The notes under the pieces were generated by a model, which saw only the letters and a program-made list of their open reading frames with translations, was not told where the DNA came from and did not search any database. DNA of 64,000 bases from Heracleum sosnowskyi. Its lineage: Eukaryota; Streptophyta; Magnoliopsida; Apiales; Apiaceae. Shown here piece by piece: positions 1 to 10,774 of the stretch. The stretch lies in assembly GCA_030848705.1 (NCBI GenBank), contig CM061240.1, positions 127,150,998-127,214,997 of the forward strand. The letters run 5' to 3'. The position numbers and the translations under genes were made by a program. Positions within the stretch are counted from its first letter, which is position 1. Each line of letters opens with the position of its first letter.

Positions 1-133
1 TTTTGAATTTAAATAAATCCAACCCCGATTCGAAACCAATATATTGGATTTGGATTTCAATTTTAAAATTCAATTGAATTTAGATTTCAAAAAAATATTT
101 GAATTTGAACCCGTAGTCATCACTCCCTATTAA

Positions 134-560
134 GGGCCTGTTTGGCTACTGATATAAAAGCTAGCTTATGCATTATAAGTTGATAAGAGCTTATGAGGGG
201 TGTTTGTGTACTCAACTTATTTGATAACTTATAACTTATAATTTGATAAGTTGAATGTTAAAAATTACCAACATTTTACTTAACTTATCAACTTATTCTT
301 TGATTTCTTTATTTTTTTTAATACTTTATATTTTTACCTTTGTGTTTTTAAATATTTTTTTAATTTAAAATGCAAGTGTTGAAATCATTGTATTTAATAA
401 TTATTTTTTCAAATTTAATTTAGCAAACTCTTAACTAACTTATAAGTAAATTTATCCAAACACTCGTATAACTTATAAGAATCCATGAACTTATCACTTA
501 TAAAACACTTACTCATTTTATGCTATAAGTCAACTTTTTTGTGATATCCCAAACACACAC
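134..560. mobile_element. Tourist-like (PIF/Harbinger) MITE, copy A
   Basis: The left end reads GGGCCTGTTTGGCTA and the right end, reverse-complemented, GTGTGTGTTTGGGATATCA. The element is flanked by TAA at 131-133 and 561-563, the 3-bp target duplication expected of PIF/Harbinger elements. The interior is AT-rich with many CTTATAA/TTATAAG motifs and has no coding capacity. Its right part is an inverted copy of the left part of copy B, which starts immediately after the shared TAA. Family assignment rests on terminal motif and TSD only. Confidence 0.75.
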
Positions 561-563
561 TAA

Positions 564-1291
564 GTGGGCGTTTGGGGTAGGGGTGTAATCGAGCCGAGCC
601 GAGCCGAACACTGTCAGGCTCGAGTTCGAGCTCGACTAAAAAGTTCGGGCTCGAGTAATTTGAAGCTCGAGCTCGGCTCGGTAAATTATTCGAATAGCTC
701 GAGCTCGAGCTCGGCTCGATTATTACCGAGCCGAATTCAAATATTTTCCGAGCCGAGCTCGAGTAGCTCACGAACTGTTTGACTCGTTTACACCCCTAGT
801 TTGGGGTATCAAGAATAAGTTGACTTATAGCTTAAAATGAGTAAGTGCTTTATAAGTGATAAGTAGAGCTGAGCTTATAAATCCCTAGAGTGTTTGGTAA
901 ATCAGAACTTATAAGCAGTAGAGTGTTTGGGTAAATCAGAACTTATAAGTTAATTTTTTTTTATTATTTTTAAAATTTTTATTTTTTAATATATATAAAT
1001 GGATATCAATGGATAGATCTCGATGAGTAGAGAAATTTGATATATACATATCAATTTTTTAATGAACGGATCAAAAGATACATGGTTTTGAAGATTTGAA
1101 GGATATTATATATTGCGTGTATCGAGAATAAGTTATAAGTTATAAGTTGAATGTTAAGGATTCTTAACATTCAACTTATCCATTTTAAGTAGTCATAAGT
1201 TGGTTTCACTTATTTTGGCAAACACCCCCCATAAACTGAAATGGATTTATAAGCTATAAGCTTATAAATAAGCTGATAGCCAAACAGGCCC
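564..1291. mobile_element. Tourist-like MITE, copy B, split by a hAT MITE
   Basis: It begins GTGGGCGTTTGGGGTATC and ends with the complement of GGGCCTGTTTGGCTATC; TAA flanks it at 561-563 and 1292-1294. Removing the 221-bp insertion at 578-798 and one 8-bp duplication leaves 499 bp, exactly the length of the uninterrupted copy at 24521-25019, which is nearly identical along its length. There is no coding capacity. Confidence 0.85.
578..798. mobile_element. hAT-type MITE, GAGCC/CTCGAG-rich
   Basis: Terminal inverted repeats are TAGGGGTGTAA, and a perfect 8-bp target duplication GTTTGGGG lies at 570-577 and 799-806. Both are diagnostic of hAT elements. The body is a palindrome-rich run of GAGCCGAG and CTCGAGCTCG blocks, with GC content far above its surroundings. 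Serine-rich open frames on both strands are a by-product of the GAGC/CTCG repeats and are not genes. Confidence 0.92.
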
Positions 1292-1304
1292 TAAGTAATA
1301 ATTA

Positions 1305-2041
1305 CAGTTAAACCTCGATAAAATAATACTCGATAAAGTAATAACCTCGGTAAAATAATAAATTTCTTCGGTCCCTATTTGGGCCAATAGGATAAAGTAA
1401 TAAATTCGCTAAAAGCATAAGATAATAATTTTTGAGAAAATCCTTAAGGGCCCAGTGAAAATATAAAGTAATATCTAATGAAATATATATATATATATGA
1501 ATTTATATTCATATTTTCCAGTTTCCATCAAATTCAAAATAAACTTAGTTCGTAACTTTTTTTTATAGTATATACAAATATTGTCTCATTGTATACATTT
1601 TTTCTAATATAGTAAATATTCGTTTATAAGATATATCTTGATATTTCCCTACATAACATTAGTTTACAAATACTAGTATTAACTTTTATCAGTTTCTAAT
1701 CAATCATTAATTTTGATTAATTTTTATGTTATTAGTAAATTTATAAGTATCATTCTGAGTGAGATAAATCTAAGATTTGTTTATACTTTACCCTTAATCG
1801 ATTATAATTTGTTTATATAGTATAAATTTATTATTGTAATACATATTTACTTCAATTCACACTAAAAATCTTTACCAACTTTAAAATTTACAAAAAAACA
1901 TGGCCATAATTTTCTTTAAAGTAATAAAATATTACTTTATCGATAAAGTAATATTTTATTATTATATCGATAAAGTAATAAACTCGATAAAGTAATATAT
2001 TTTTCCAGTCCCAAGTGTATTACTTTAAAGAGGTTTAACTG
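1305..2041. mobile_element. pogo/Emigrant-like MITE
   Basis: The left end CAGTTAAACCTCGATAAA mirrors the right end GAGGTTTAACTG, with a TA target duplication at 1303-1304 and 2042-2043. This resembles the CAGTAAAACCTCTATAAA ends of Emigrant/pogo-like plant elements. GATAAAGTAATA motifs are repeated in both subterminal zones. No transposase ORF is present. A related element with CAGTAGAACCTCGATAAA ends lies at 23287-27341. Confidence 0.8.
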
Positions 2042-2695
2042 TAGTTAAGTTGGGCTTTTTGCATCGGAAGGCATTGGACAAGTTTTTAACAAAATCAAGT
2101 TTTACTGCTGTGGCATAAAAATGGGGCTCTGGCATTGCGGATGGTCTTGGCCTTCCATCTCCTCCCGCTAAAATGATTTCTATGGAATGACATAATCACG
2201 TCTACGCATTTTGAAAAAGACAGGTGCTGACATGATTGTTGTTTACAGTGATAAGATATTTAATTTATATTTGAAGTAGTTTCTTTTTTTTTTTTAACTA
2301 TTACAGAGGTAGTTTTAAAATATTTTTTCTACTCTTTGACTCTAAAAGAATTAAATCAATTTTTTTTAAAATGATTTTTCGATCTATCACGGTTTGTCAA
2401 AATCTATGTAACTTAAGTGAACATATTAACGATTTTACAACTCAATGCAAGTGCACATATCGTTACAGATAGTATAATAATTCGTTCCCACAAGGACTAA
2501 TTATAAGTTGTTAATTACCAAACATCATGGTTCTTCTAATTCAAGTCAATAAAAAGATAAAATGATTGTCACTAGATAATAAACTAACACAAATAATTTT
2601 TCAGGATTAACAAAACTAGGTCTTTAACTTCAACTATTGTTCATTAATAAGTTACTCTTTTTGTCTCTATTTTGGTGTTCCAATTGCTATTCTAA
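2042..2695. other. intergenic, nothing recognised
   Basis: AT-rich sequence between two MITEs. I see no ORF with coding character, RNA gene or clear repeat boundary. Confidence 0.5.
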
Positions 2696-3134
2696 GACCA
2701 TCTCCAACCCAAGACACCAAAATAGTGTCACTATAACACTATTTTGGTGTTAAAATTACACTATCCATAAAATGTACTCCAACCCAATTGACACTATACT
2801 TGACACTAAAAGGAATCTTTTACATAAAAAATGGAATATTCTAGCTTTTTCTCATTTTTATATTCTTAATAAATCTAAAGTTGAAAAGTACAAAAGAAAG
2901 AAGTTCAATATGACAAGAAAAAACTTGTTTTATTAACAAACATAAGGATATAGTAGGAATTTTGAAAGTCACTAAATTTGGTGTCAAGGATCACCAAATG
3001 TACTTTTGTCACCAAATTTGGTGACCCAAAACTCATTTGGTGTCTTTGGGTCACCATTTTAGTGTTGCATTGGAGTTGTTTTTACAATATACCAATCACT
3101 ATTATAGTGATTTAGTGTTGGGTTGGAGTTGCTC
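2696..3134. mobile_element. Harbinger-type MITE with CTCCAACCC ends
   Basis: The left end GACCATCTCCAACCCAA pairs with the right end TTGGGTTGGAGTTGCTC, and TAA flanks both sides (2693-2695, 3135-3137). The interior repeats ACACCAAAATAGTG-like words in both orientations, so the whole element can fold back. It has no coding capacity. Confidence 0.78.
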
Positions 3135-3546
3135 TAAGGTACTTAACTAACCACAGGGACCTTTCAAATCTTAAGTGTTCTAATTCATCAACTAATTCTC
3201 ATATTTCTATGAAGAATTTAAGTATTAGAACAACATTAACCTCCACCTTAATTTGACTACCTATGATGTTTAAGTATATTCATATATTAAACACACATTA
3301 GCAATTTGATAATCCCAAGTTATACTAACATGGCCTTAATCTAGGTTTTCTTTTCCAAGTCCACCTACATTATCAAGCAATTTCAAGATTGATCATTCCT
3401 TGAAAAGCATTAAACATAAATCAATATAAACAATTGTAATGAACACCATGCATAGATAATTGAAGAACAAACTTATATTAAAACACAAGTATCCGTTAAA
3501 GGTCTAGAAGAAGTATTAGTTCAACATCACAACCAAGAGCACTATA

Positions 3547-3618
3547 TCCCGTTGAGATCAGTGATGAAAGTGATATATGGTATTCATTTCAATGACCAAT
3601 TTGATATTTAACCCTTTA
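3547..3618. repeat. solo terminal segment of the Mutator-like MITE
   Basis: About 72 bp match the right-hand inverted repeat of the element at 3807-4360, including the shared words GTTGAGATCAGTGATGAAA and TTTGATATTTAACCC. No partner end lies to the left, so this is a fragment or solo end abutting the Stowaway element. Confidence 0.65.
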
Positions 3619-3628
3619 AATTTATATA

Positions 3629-4456
3629 CTCGTTCCATCCATTTCTTTACACTTTCCTTTTTGGGATGTCCCTCCAATTCTTTACTTTCCAAAACTTTCC
3701 TAAAATAGCAAAGTTTTATAATATAAAAATTAATTACTTCAACTACTTTACTCCACTTTACTTAATATACACCTTAAATATTAATGAGTCCCACCACTTT
3801 ACTAATGGGTTAAATATCAAAGTGGTCACTGAAGTGAAGACCATATATCACTTTCATCACTGATCTCAACGAGGTATCACTTTAATCACTAAAATCGTCA
3901 TAAATATCAAACAGATACTTCTAAATATGTGTTCGAAAAGTAAAAAGAATTTATATCGAGTTCTACACATATTTCTTGAATGCTACCGCAACCAAATGAA
4001 ATGTTATGAACTTTAGTATTTATGATATTATATTTAGAATTAAAAAAAATTATTTACTATTTATTTTTAATTTTATAGTTATTTACTTTGATTTAATTAA
4101 AAATAAATAGTAAATGAATTTTTTAAAATCTAAATAAATGATCTGAAATAGTAGAATTCATAACTTTTCATTTGGTTGTAGTAGTATTGAAGAAATATGT
4201 GTAGAACCCGAGAAAAGTTATTTTTACTTTTTGAACACATATTTAAAGTTATCTGTTTGATGTTTATGATGACTTTAGTGATTGAAACGATACCCCGTTG
4301 AGATCAGTGATGAAAATGATATATGGTCTTCACTTCAATGACCACTTTGATATTTAACCCCTTTACCTAATTCAACTCATTTTTCTCCATACTTTATTTA
4401 TTTTTCTTAAACTCCGTGCCCAACCCCAATGTAACTATTGAGTGCTACCGAGGGAG
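3629..4456. mobile_element. Stowaway-like MITE split by a Mutator-like MITE
   Basis: It begins CTCGTTCCATCCATTTCTTTAC after TA (3627-3628) and ends ACCGAGGGAG before TA (4457-4458), as in the CTCCCTCCGTCCC Stowaway family. The interior is close to the Stowaway copy at 14601. The element is interrupted by the insertion at 3807-4360, leaving about 265 bp of Stowaway sequence, a normal length for the family. Confidence 0.78.
3807..4360. mobile_element. Mutator-like foldback MITE
   Basis: Long inverted ends of roughly 75 bp start GGGTTAAATATCAAAGTGG on the left and end in its complement on the right. The flanks TTTACTAAT and TTTACCTAAT look like a 9-bp target duplication that has gained or lost one base. 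Long TIRs and a 9-bp TSD fit MULE-derived MITEs. The middle contains a second, imperfect foldback and no ORF. Confidence 0.72.
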
Positions 4457-4751
4457 TAACTAGTTTTATTTCACGGGAAGTTTATAAATTGTTTATATAA
4501 ATATATTTTTCAAATTTTATTTATTTATCAATTTTTTTGTTTATTTTTAATCGTATATTAAAGTAAATCTAAGTTGTTTACTAACTTTTAACTTTTTAAA
4601 ATGTTTGTACTCGTTAGGAATCGAACCTTAAACCCATTATTTAATAACACTGCTTCTAAAATGACTATTATAACCTGACGATCAAACCGTAAAAATCCCA
4701 TTATGCTAATTATATATAGTATATAATTTAAGGGTTTGATGTTACTAAATG

Positions 4752-4927
4752 TAGGGCTGAGCAACGGTCGGTTTAGTCGGTTTTTATCGATCAAATCAGA
4801 CCGGACCATATATGACGGTTTTATTAGAAATCAGACCAGACCAGACCGTTTAGAAATCAGACCAGACCAGACCAGACCGCAATTAAATGGTTCGGTTCGG
4901 TCGGCTTCGGTTTTAAACCTAGACACC
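4752..4927. mobile_element. probable hAT-type MITE fragment (CGGTTCGG family)
   Basis: It starts TAGGGCTGAGCAACGGTCGG and carries repeated CAGACCAGACCAGACCG blocks and GGTTCGGTTCGGTCGG, typical of plant hAT MITEs built on CGGTT and AACCG words. The right boundary near CCTAGACACCTA is degraded and I could not see an 8-bp target duplication. Confidence 0.45.
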
Positions 4928-6149
4928 TAAATATTTAAAATAAATGGACTGAAAAAAATATCGACAATGTTACAAACTCAGTTGCAAACTTGTTGCTACT
5001 AACATCCTTGTAGTTCACAAAATAAACTTGCAGTTCACAAAATAAAAACATTGTTTCATCTAATAAACCATGTTTTTAATGATACACATCATTAAAATAT
5101 GAAAGTCTTAGCAAAAATATAGACAAAGATCCACTCTAGTAGTCTTAGGGATTGTACAGAATTACTGCATGATGTTAGCAACATTTTTCTCTTAATTAGT
5201 AAAAATTTAAAATTGGTGTAGTCTATTGTATTGTTTGAAATTTGAATATAATTAATTGTGATTTTCAATATTTTATATAAAAATAATTTTTAAATTTAAT
5301 TTTAATATAAATATTTAATGATACATTTTTTAAATTTAATTTATTATTTCTTTCTATAACATGCTTTTAGGATTGTATAATGCTCGTAATATTCAAATCA
5401 TCTTAAATCTATTACGCTTATATATAGAAATGTGTAATATAAATTAAATATAATATAATATAATATAATAATATGTGATTGATGAGATTTTACTTTAATT
5501 TATATTTTCAAAATTAAATTATAAATTGATAAATTGAAAACCTAATATGACTAATTGACTTATAGCTACATATGTGAAATACGTAGATATATTAAGGGTC
5601 GATATCCTTAAATTTCGTATGGATTAATTCGACCACGTATCTATGTTTGGTTGATAAAATAAAATTTTAAAATCATTTTTCAAACCCCAAAAATATATTA
5701 ATTTTTAATATTATAGGGAAAGGTTGGTATGAGCAAGAATACGAAGAATCAAATATTAGAATAACTAAATATTTATTTTTAATACAAAATAAATTAATGA
5801 TACAAAAATATATTCAAATAATAATTAAATTAATATTTTAAATTAGTTAAAATTAAATAAATAAATAATATTTTAAATCAAATATATTTATATCATCACT
5901 CAACCAAATATTAGAAATGATTACGATACTAGTACGATCTTTTATAGGTTATATAATTCTGAGCACCTATATATTTGTTCGGAGTAGTCATTTGAAAATT
6001 ATAAATCTTCACTACTAAACTTAGTTTTGCAGTATATATTTTTTGGAGCACCTAGATATATATCTGATCAATTAATTTTGATTAATCCTATCTAAATTTT
6101 GACCGATTAAATTCTTAAAAAACTGCATAAATTCGCCTAAATTCGATTA
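4928..6149. other. AT-rich intergenic DNA
   Basis: Very AT-rich sequence with short (TATAA)n runs near 5450. There is no coding, RNA or element boundary that I can support. Confidence 0.5.
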
Positions 6150-6720
6150 ACTAATAATTATCTTATAATGCGTGCGAAATACGAGCTTTTTTTAATATAT
6201 TATAATATTTTTTATAGTAAAAATATAATATAATATTTTTATATATTTCTTTTATAATATAATATTTTTGGAAAATAAAAGTTTTTTTAAAGATAAATAG
6301 AAAAGGTAAATGTCCGTGATATTTTTGGAAAATGAGTGAATTTTATAAGAAAAAATAGAAAAATGTGTTTTAATTATAAATACGTAAGCATGTTAAAATA
6401 TGTAAGCTTTTTTTAAATAATTAAAAGAATTAAAATATGTTTTAAAATAAATAAGTAAGGGTTGCACTTGATATTTTGGGAAAAATGAGATTTTAGTGAG
6501 AAAAAATATAAAAAGGTAATATGTTTTAAATTTTTAATTAAAAAAGATAATTGTCCGTGATATATTTGAAAAAGTAGTAAATTTTGTTAGAAAAAAATAT
6601 CTTTTAATTATAAAACGCAATTAGCTAGTTACTATTTTTATATTATTAAATTACTTTTTAATTAAAATAAATGATCGAAAACCAAAAATTTTAATGTTTC
6701 AACTATTATAAGATAATAAT
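6150..6720 (-). mobile_element. decayed Helitron in reverse orientation
   Basis: The interior repeats GTCCGTGATATTTTTGGAAAA, the complement of the repeated interior words of the Helitron at 41300-43131. The left end holds a degraded hairpin (GCGTGCGAAATACGAGC), and near 6680-6715 the words TTTTAATGTTTC match the complement of the family's 5' end. Terminal TC and CTRR are eroded, so the boundaries are approximate. Confidence 0.5.
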
Positions 6721-7597
6721 AATAAAAATATTTTATTAAAAATAATTAAATAAAAAAAGGTACCAAAAAAGTATTTGTACAAACTTATTCGCCGGATCCC
6801 TCGGTCCTCGGGGGATTAAAAAACAAGAGTCCAGTTTGAGTTTCTACGAAATCTCTTACATATGCACCCATTTTGACTTTGAAGCCCAAGGTTTGTCATT
6901 TCCCGTCCGACTTCAAAAACTTACAATTTTATTTTAAGGTTTTTAATTTCAGTGTATTTTTAAATAATTTTCCAAACCGAATTTACTGTATTAATATTTT
7001 TTGTCCAAAATAATTTTATCTCTATCGTATATGTATAGTACAAAACATTTTTTTAAATATAAATGAGCTCAAGTTATAGTATATAGAACTTTTATTAGTG
7101 AATTATAATTTTGAGTTCATCTTTAAATAAAACAATTAGCACAACTTATTTTATTAGTTATATTAAATTAAAATTTGGTGTATATTCCACCCTAAATAAT
7201 TTTGCCTTTTTTGGTTGATATAGACTCTCCATAATCTTTAATTATTTAGTAGTGTTTTAAAAGGCAAGAAAAAAAAAATTGTAATAAAAGATTTCATAAT
7301 TATATCTCGATTTGGCACACACAAGTGGACTCTATTTTGTACTTCAACAACAAGTCTTCTTATAACCAAAAGTAACCAACTTTTAATCTTTTTTATAAGA
7401 CCTGAATCTTGAGTTTCTACTGTTTAACTGGACACAAACATAGATGTGTGTTACTTTTGTCTTAAAAAGATCTATGTCCTAAATAGATATGGTGGTTGAC
7501 TTGATCTAATCTTGCTTAGCTTAAACTTATCTGCATATATTCTGCTAGCCCACTTGAGTTTAAACAAATTTTATAGTATATATTAATACAAATTTTC
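6721..7597. other. upstream region of the ceramide synthase gene
   Basis: AT-rich DNA that should hold the promoter and 5' leader of the gene starting at 7598. No TATA box at a convincing distance is evident; the TATA-like word at about 7571-7583 is only about 20 bases before the ATG and is more likely leader sequence. No other gene is visible. Confidence 0.4.
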
Positions 7598-10500
7598 ATG
7601 GGGTTTGTTGATTTGTTTGGTTTGGTTGATTGGGAACAAGAATCATATCCTGAGTATCGAGATTTGGCTGTTCTGCCTTTGTTTGCAGTGTTTTTTCCTT
7701 CAGTTAGGTTCTTTCTTGACAGATTTGTGTTTGAGGTATGTGCCTAACTTCTCATTTGATGTGTTTGGGTTTTTTTTTAGTTTTTTTTTATGGTTGTTAG
7801 ATTAGTTTGGTTGAGGTTTTGATGTTGTTTAGTGTTTGAATTAGTATGTTTGTAGAATTGTAATAGATATTGTGAGTTACATCTTGGGTTTTTGGTAATT
7901 TTGGAATTTTGTTGTTCTTGTAAGTTGTGCTTATCTATGAGTAGGGTGAATATAAATATGCATATGACCTATTGATATGTCTACATGATGCCTTAAAAAC
8001 TCAATTTAGAATAGATTGTCTATTGGTGGTATGGTGCAATGGTAGATCATGGCGATGCTACATGTTAAGTTGTGATCGGTTAGAAAAGCAGGGTACATGT
8101 TATTTTGCGTAATCAGATCAATCTTAGAAGCATTTGTGTGCTAAATGCAGAGACAAGGATACTGAGGTAGTTTAACATCTGATGAATAGAATAGGCCTGA
8201 AAGCTATGAAAGAAGAGAATTTTCTACTCCATATTCCGGTTAACAGGTTCTCACATTATCAAATCCAGAGACAGGCCTACTTTTACCCTGTCCAGAGAGT
8301 AAATATATGCTCCTAAAGCGCTGAAATTTAAAATATTTGTTGGATAAAGGGAGAAATCAAAGTGTAGGTTACTCCTATAATTTGATCATAGGTGGATTTT
8401 TTAATTCTAACTTAGGGACTTGTAGAACACAATTCCTTTATTGGTATCGCAAAGGCATTTGGAAATAGAGTGTGTATATCTCAAAAGTAGGATTTGAACT
8501 TGTTTATGTGAGTGGTTGCTGTTAAAATAGAAGTAAATTAGATAAATATGTTGCAGAAAGCGGGGAGATGGTTGATATTTGGAAATGATCAGAAGCTAGA
8601 TCTTGAGACAAATGACAGGAAAAAGAAGATACGAAAGTTCAAGGAATCAGCTTGGAAATGTCTTTATTTTCTTTCAGCAGAGATTCTAGCTCTTTCTGTA
8701 ACCTATAATGAGCCTTGGTTCACCGACACTACCAAATTTTGGTCAGGCCCTGGAGATCAAGTTTGGCCAGAGCAGAAAACTAAGTAATATTTTCAATTTA
8801 CTGTTCACGCCCATCAGCCACTATAGGCTACTCTACTCGACTTGATTCAAACACACACACACACACACACACGTATATATCAAGCATTTCGATTTTCACA
8901 AGTGAGTTGTTTCATTCTGAAAATACAGGTTAAAACTAAAAGGACTATATATGTATGCTGGTGGATTCTATACATACTCCATTTTTGCTTTGGTATTCTG
9001 GGAAACGAGGCGGGCTGATTTTGGTGTATCCATGGGCCATCATTTGGCAACTGCCATTCTCATCATTTCGTCGTACATATTAAGGTATGCTTGTACACAT
9101 AATGTAACTTTAAAAGAATGCTGGTTTTATTTTTCTCGGAACAGGCTCAAGAAGCATAATGTGAACAAGTAAACTGATTATAAATACTTATTATCCTGGT
9201 AGAAATGGAATTAAATTTGATTGCTTTGTGGGTTACATTACAGATTCATTCGGGTGGGCTCTGTTATTCTGGCTCTTCATGATGCTAGTGATGTATTTCT
9301 TGAAGTTGGGAAGATGTCTAAATACAGAGGAGCAGAGAGACTTGCCAGCTTTTCATTTATCCTGTTCGTCTTATCATGGATTTTGCTTCGTCTCATTTAC
9401 TATCCATTTTGGATCCTCAGGAGTACAAGGTGATATTTTCTTCTTATTGCTTTTCTTAATGTCAAATTAATTGTTATGCTAACATCAAAATGTTAGAGGT
9501 TAGATAAGATATACTATAAGAAGTACAAATGAATAAAACAATGGTAATTGGCAACTTTTGTCATGGTATGAATCTCTACCAGTGTATTAAATTATTTAAG
9601 TTTTAGGGGTGTTGATAGTTTATCAGGTATAAAATTTCACACTAGCATATGACTTTGTGATTTGTACATGTCTTTCTGACCCAATCTTTTATTTTCTATC
9701 AGCTATTATGTTCAAAAGATTAAAATCGCAATGAACACTGTTGTTTGACCTTCTTGTGGCAGTTATGAACTTCTCAAGGTTTTGGACAAAGAGAAGTACA
9801 GAGTTGCCTACTATTACGTTTTCAATACTCTTCTCTTCTCCTTGCTTGTTCTTCACGTATATTGGTGGGTGTTAATGTTTAGAATGCTTGTTAAACAAAT
9901 CCAAGCAAAAGGCCAACTTAGTGAGGATGTCCGATCTGGTAAGTTATGTGATTTGAGATAATTTGTACTTTGTCATGAGAATGAATGTATATCAGAAGTC
10001 CCTACAGCACATACATTTAATATCAATACTATTTCTGTGATTCGTCAAGAGCCTAGTGCATTACCTTGTACTCGTACAATTTCTTCTGCATTTTACCTTT
10101 GTTCTTTAGGTATTGATCTGTATATATGATTGCTCATGTTGTTTTAGTATAAGCTTGCTGATATAGTAGTTGAAGTTACGGATGTTTTAACTTAGGGTAC
10201 ACTAAGAAAAAATATTATCGCCTCCACCCCAAAATACTTGTTTTTGCTAAATATGATACTCCCTCCACCCCAAAATTATGAAAGTATACTTTATAGGAGC
10301 CTTAAAATGCGTGCCGAGCCCCCGTCCCCCAATGTATATAATTGATTGGGACAGAGGGAGTACATCTTTTAGGTAAGAATCGCCACCCCGCCCACCCCCA
10401 CCACCCTCTATATGCTACTTCAATTTGGTAAATATCTCTGTTAAACATCTGCTGTACATGTTCCTTTGTTAATAATTTCCTTACCTTGGTAAAAAAATCT

Positions 10501-10774
10501 GTGGAGCATCTAGTCAACACCTACTGTCTTTAGTTGAAGTAACAGTTCTTCGCGTTTTAGGCTTCCAATGGTAATTGTTATTTAATTAGGCTATCTTTTT
10601 CATTTGTCAATTTTCTGTCGGTAACTAGTTCCTACTTCCTTGCATTAGTAAAAATCTGTTGAGCACCTTTTGTGCAGATTCAAGGTTTGGTAATTGTATC
10701 TAATTTGGGCCATTTCATTCATCCCATTTCCTTACTGTGCAGATTCTGAAGATGAAATGGAACATGAAGATTGA
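7598..10774 (+). CDS. LOH: ceramide synthase, LAG1 homologue (LOH1/LOH3 type)
   Basis: Six coding exons give 304 aa: 7598-7735, 8557-8783, 8929-9084, 9244-9429, 9763-9938 and 10743-10774; all introns are GT-AG and phases match. Ceramide synthase N-acylates long-chain bases with acyl-CoA in the endoplasmic reticulum. The TLC/Lag1 domain spans about residues 68-279, with the di-histidine at 159-160 (SMGHH), the HDASDVFLE block from 186 and YYPFW at 226-230. A membrane segment lies at about 26-45 and several more within the TLC domain. The acidic C-terminus SDSEDEMEHED is a likely CK2 site. The N-terminal DWE motif, FKESAWKC and the GPGDQVWP loop fit the plant LOH1/LOH3 (very-long-chain, ASC1-like) class better than LOH2, and the length is near the family's 308-310. 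Intron 2 has a CA repeat and intron 5 a Stowaway MITE. Confidence 0.95.
8850..8872. repeat. (CA)n microsatellite in intron 2
   Basis: Eleven AC dinucleotides followed by GTATATAT, inside intron 2 of the ceramide synthase gene. Confidence 0.95.
10259..10360. mobile_element. Stowaway MITE in intron 5 of the ceramide synthase
   Basis: The ends CTCCCTCCACCCC and GGGACAGAGGGAG form the Stowaway inverted repeat, and TA flanks both sides (10257-10258, 10361-10362). It is 102 bp long and intronic, so it does not touch the coding sequence. Confidence 0.85.

Noticed and set aside
523..782. Overlapping 82- and 72-codon Ser-rich frames on both strands
   Set aside because: They are created by the GAGCC/CTCGAG palindromic repeats of the hAT MITE at 578-798.
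9221..9470. Two overlapping plus-strand frames in the ceramide synthase gene
   Set aside because: Only the frame reading FIRVGSVILALHDASD matches the family; the other is a shadow that starts inside intron 3.
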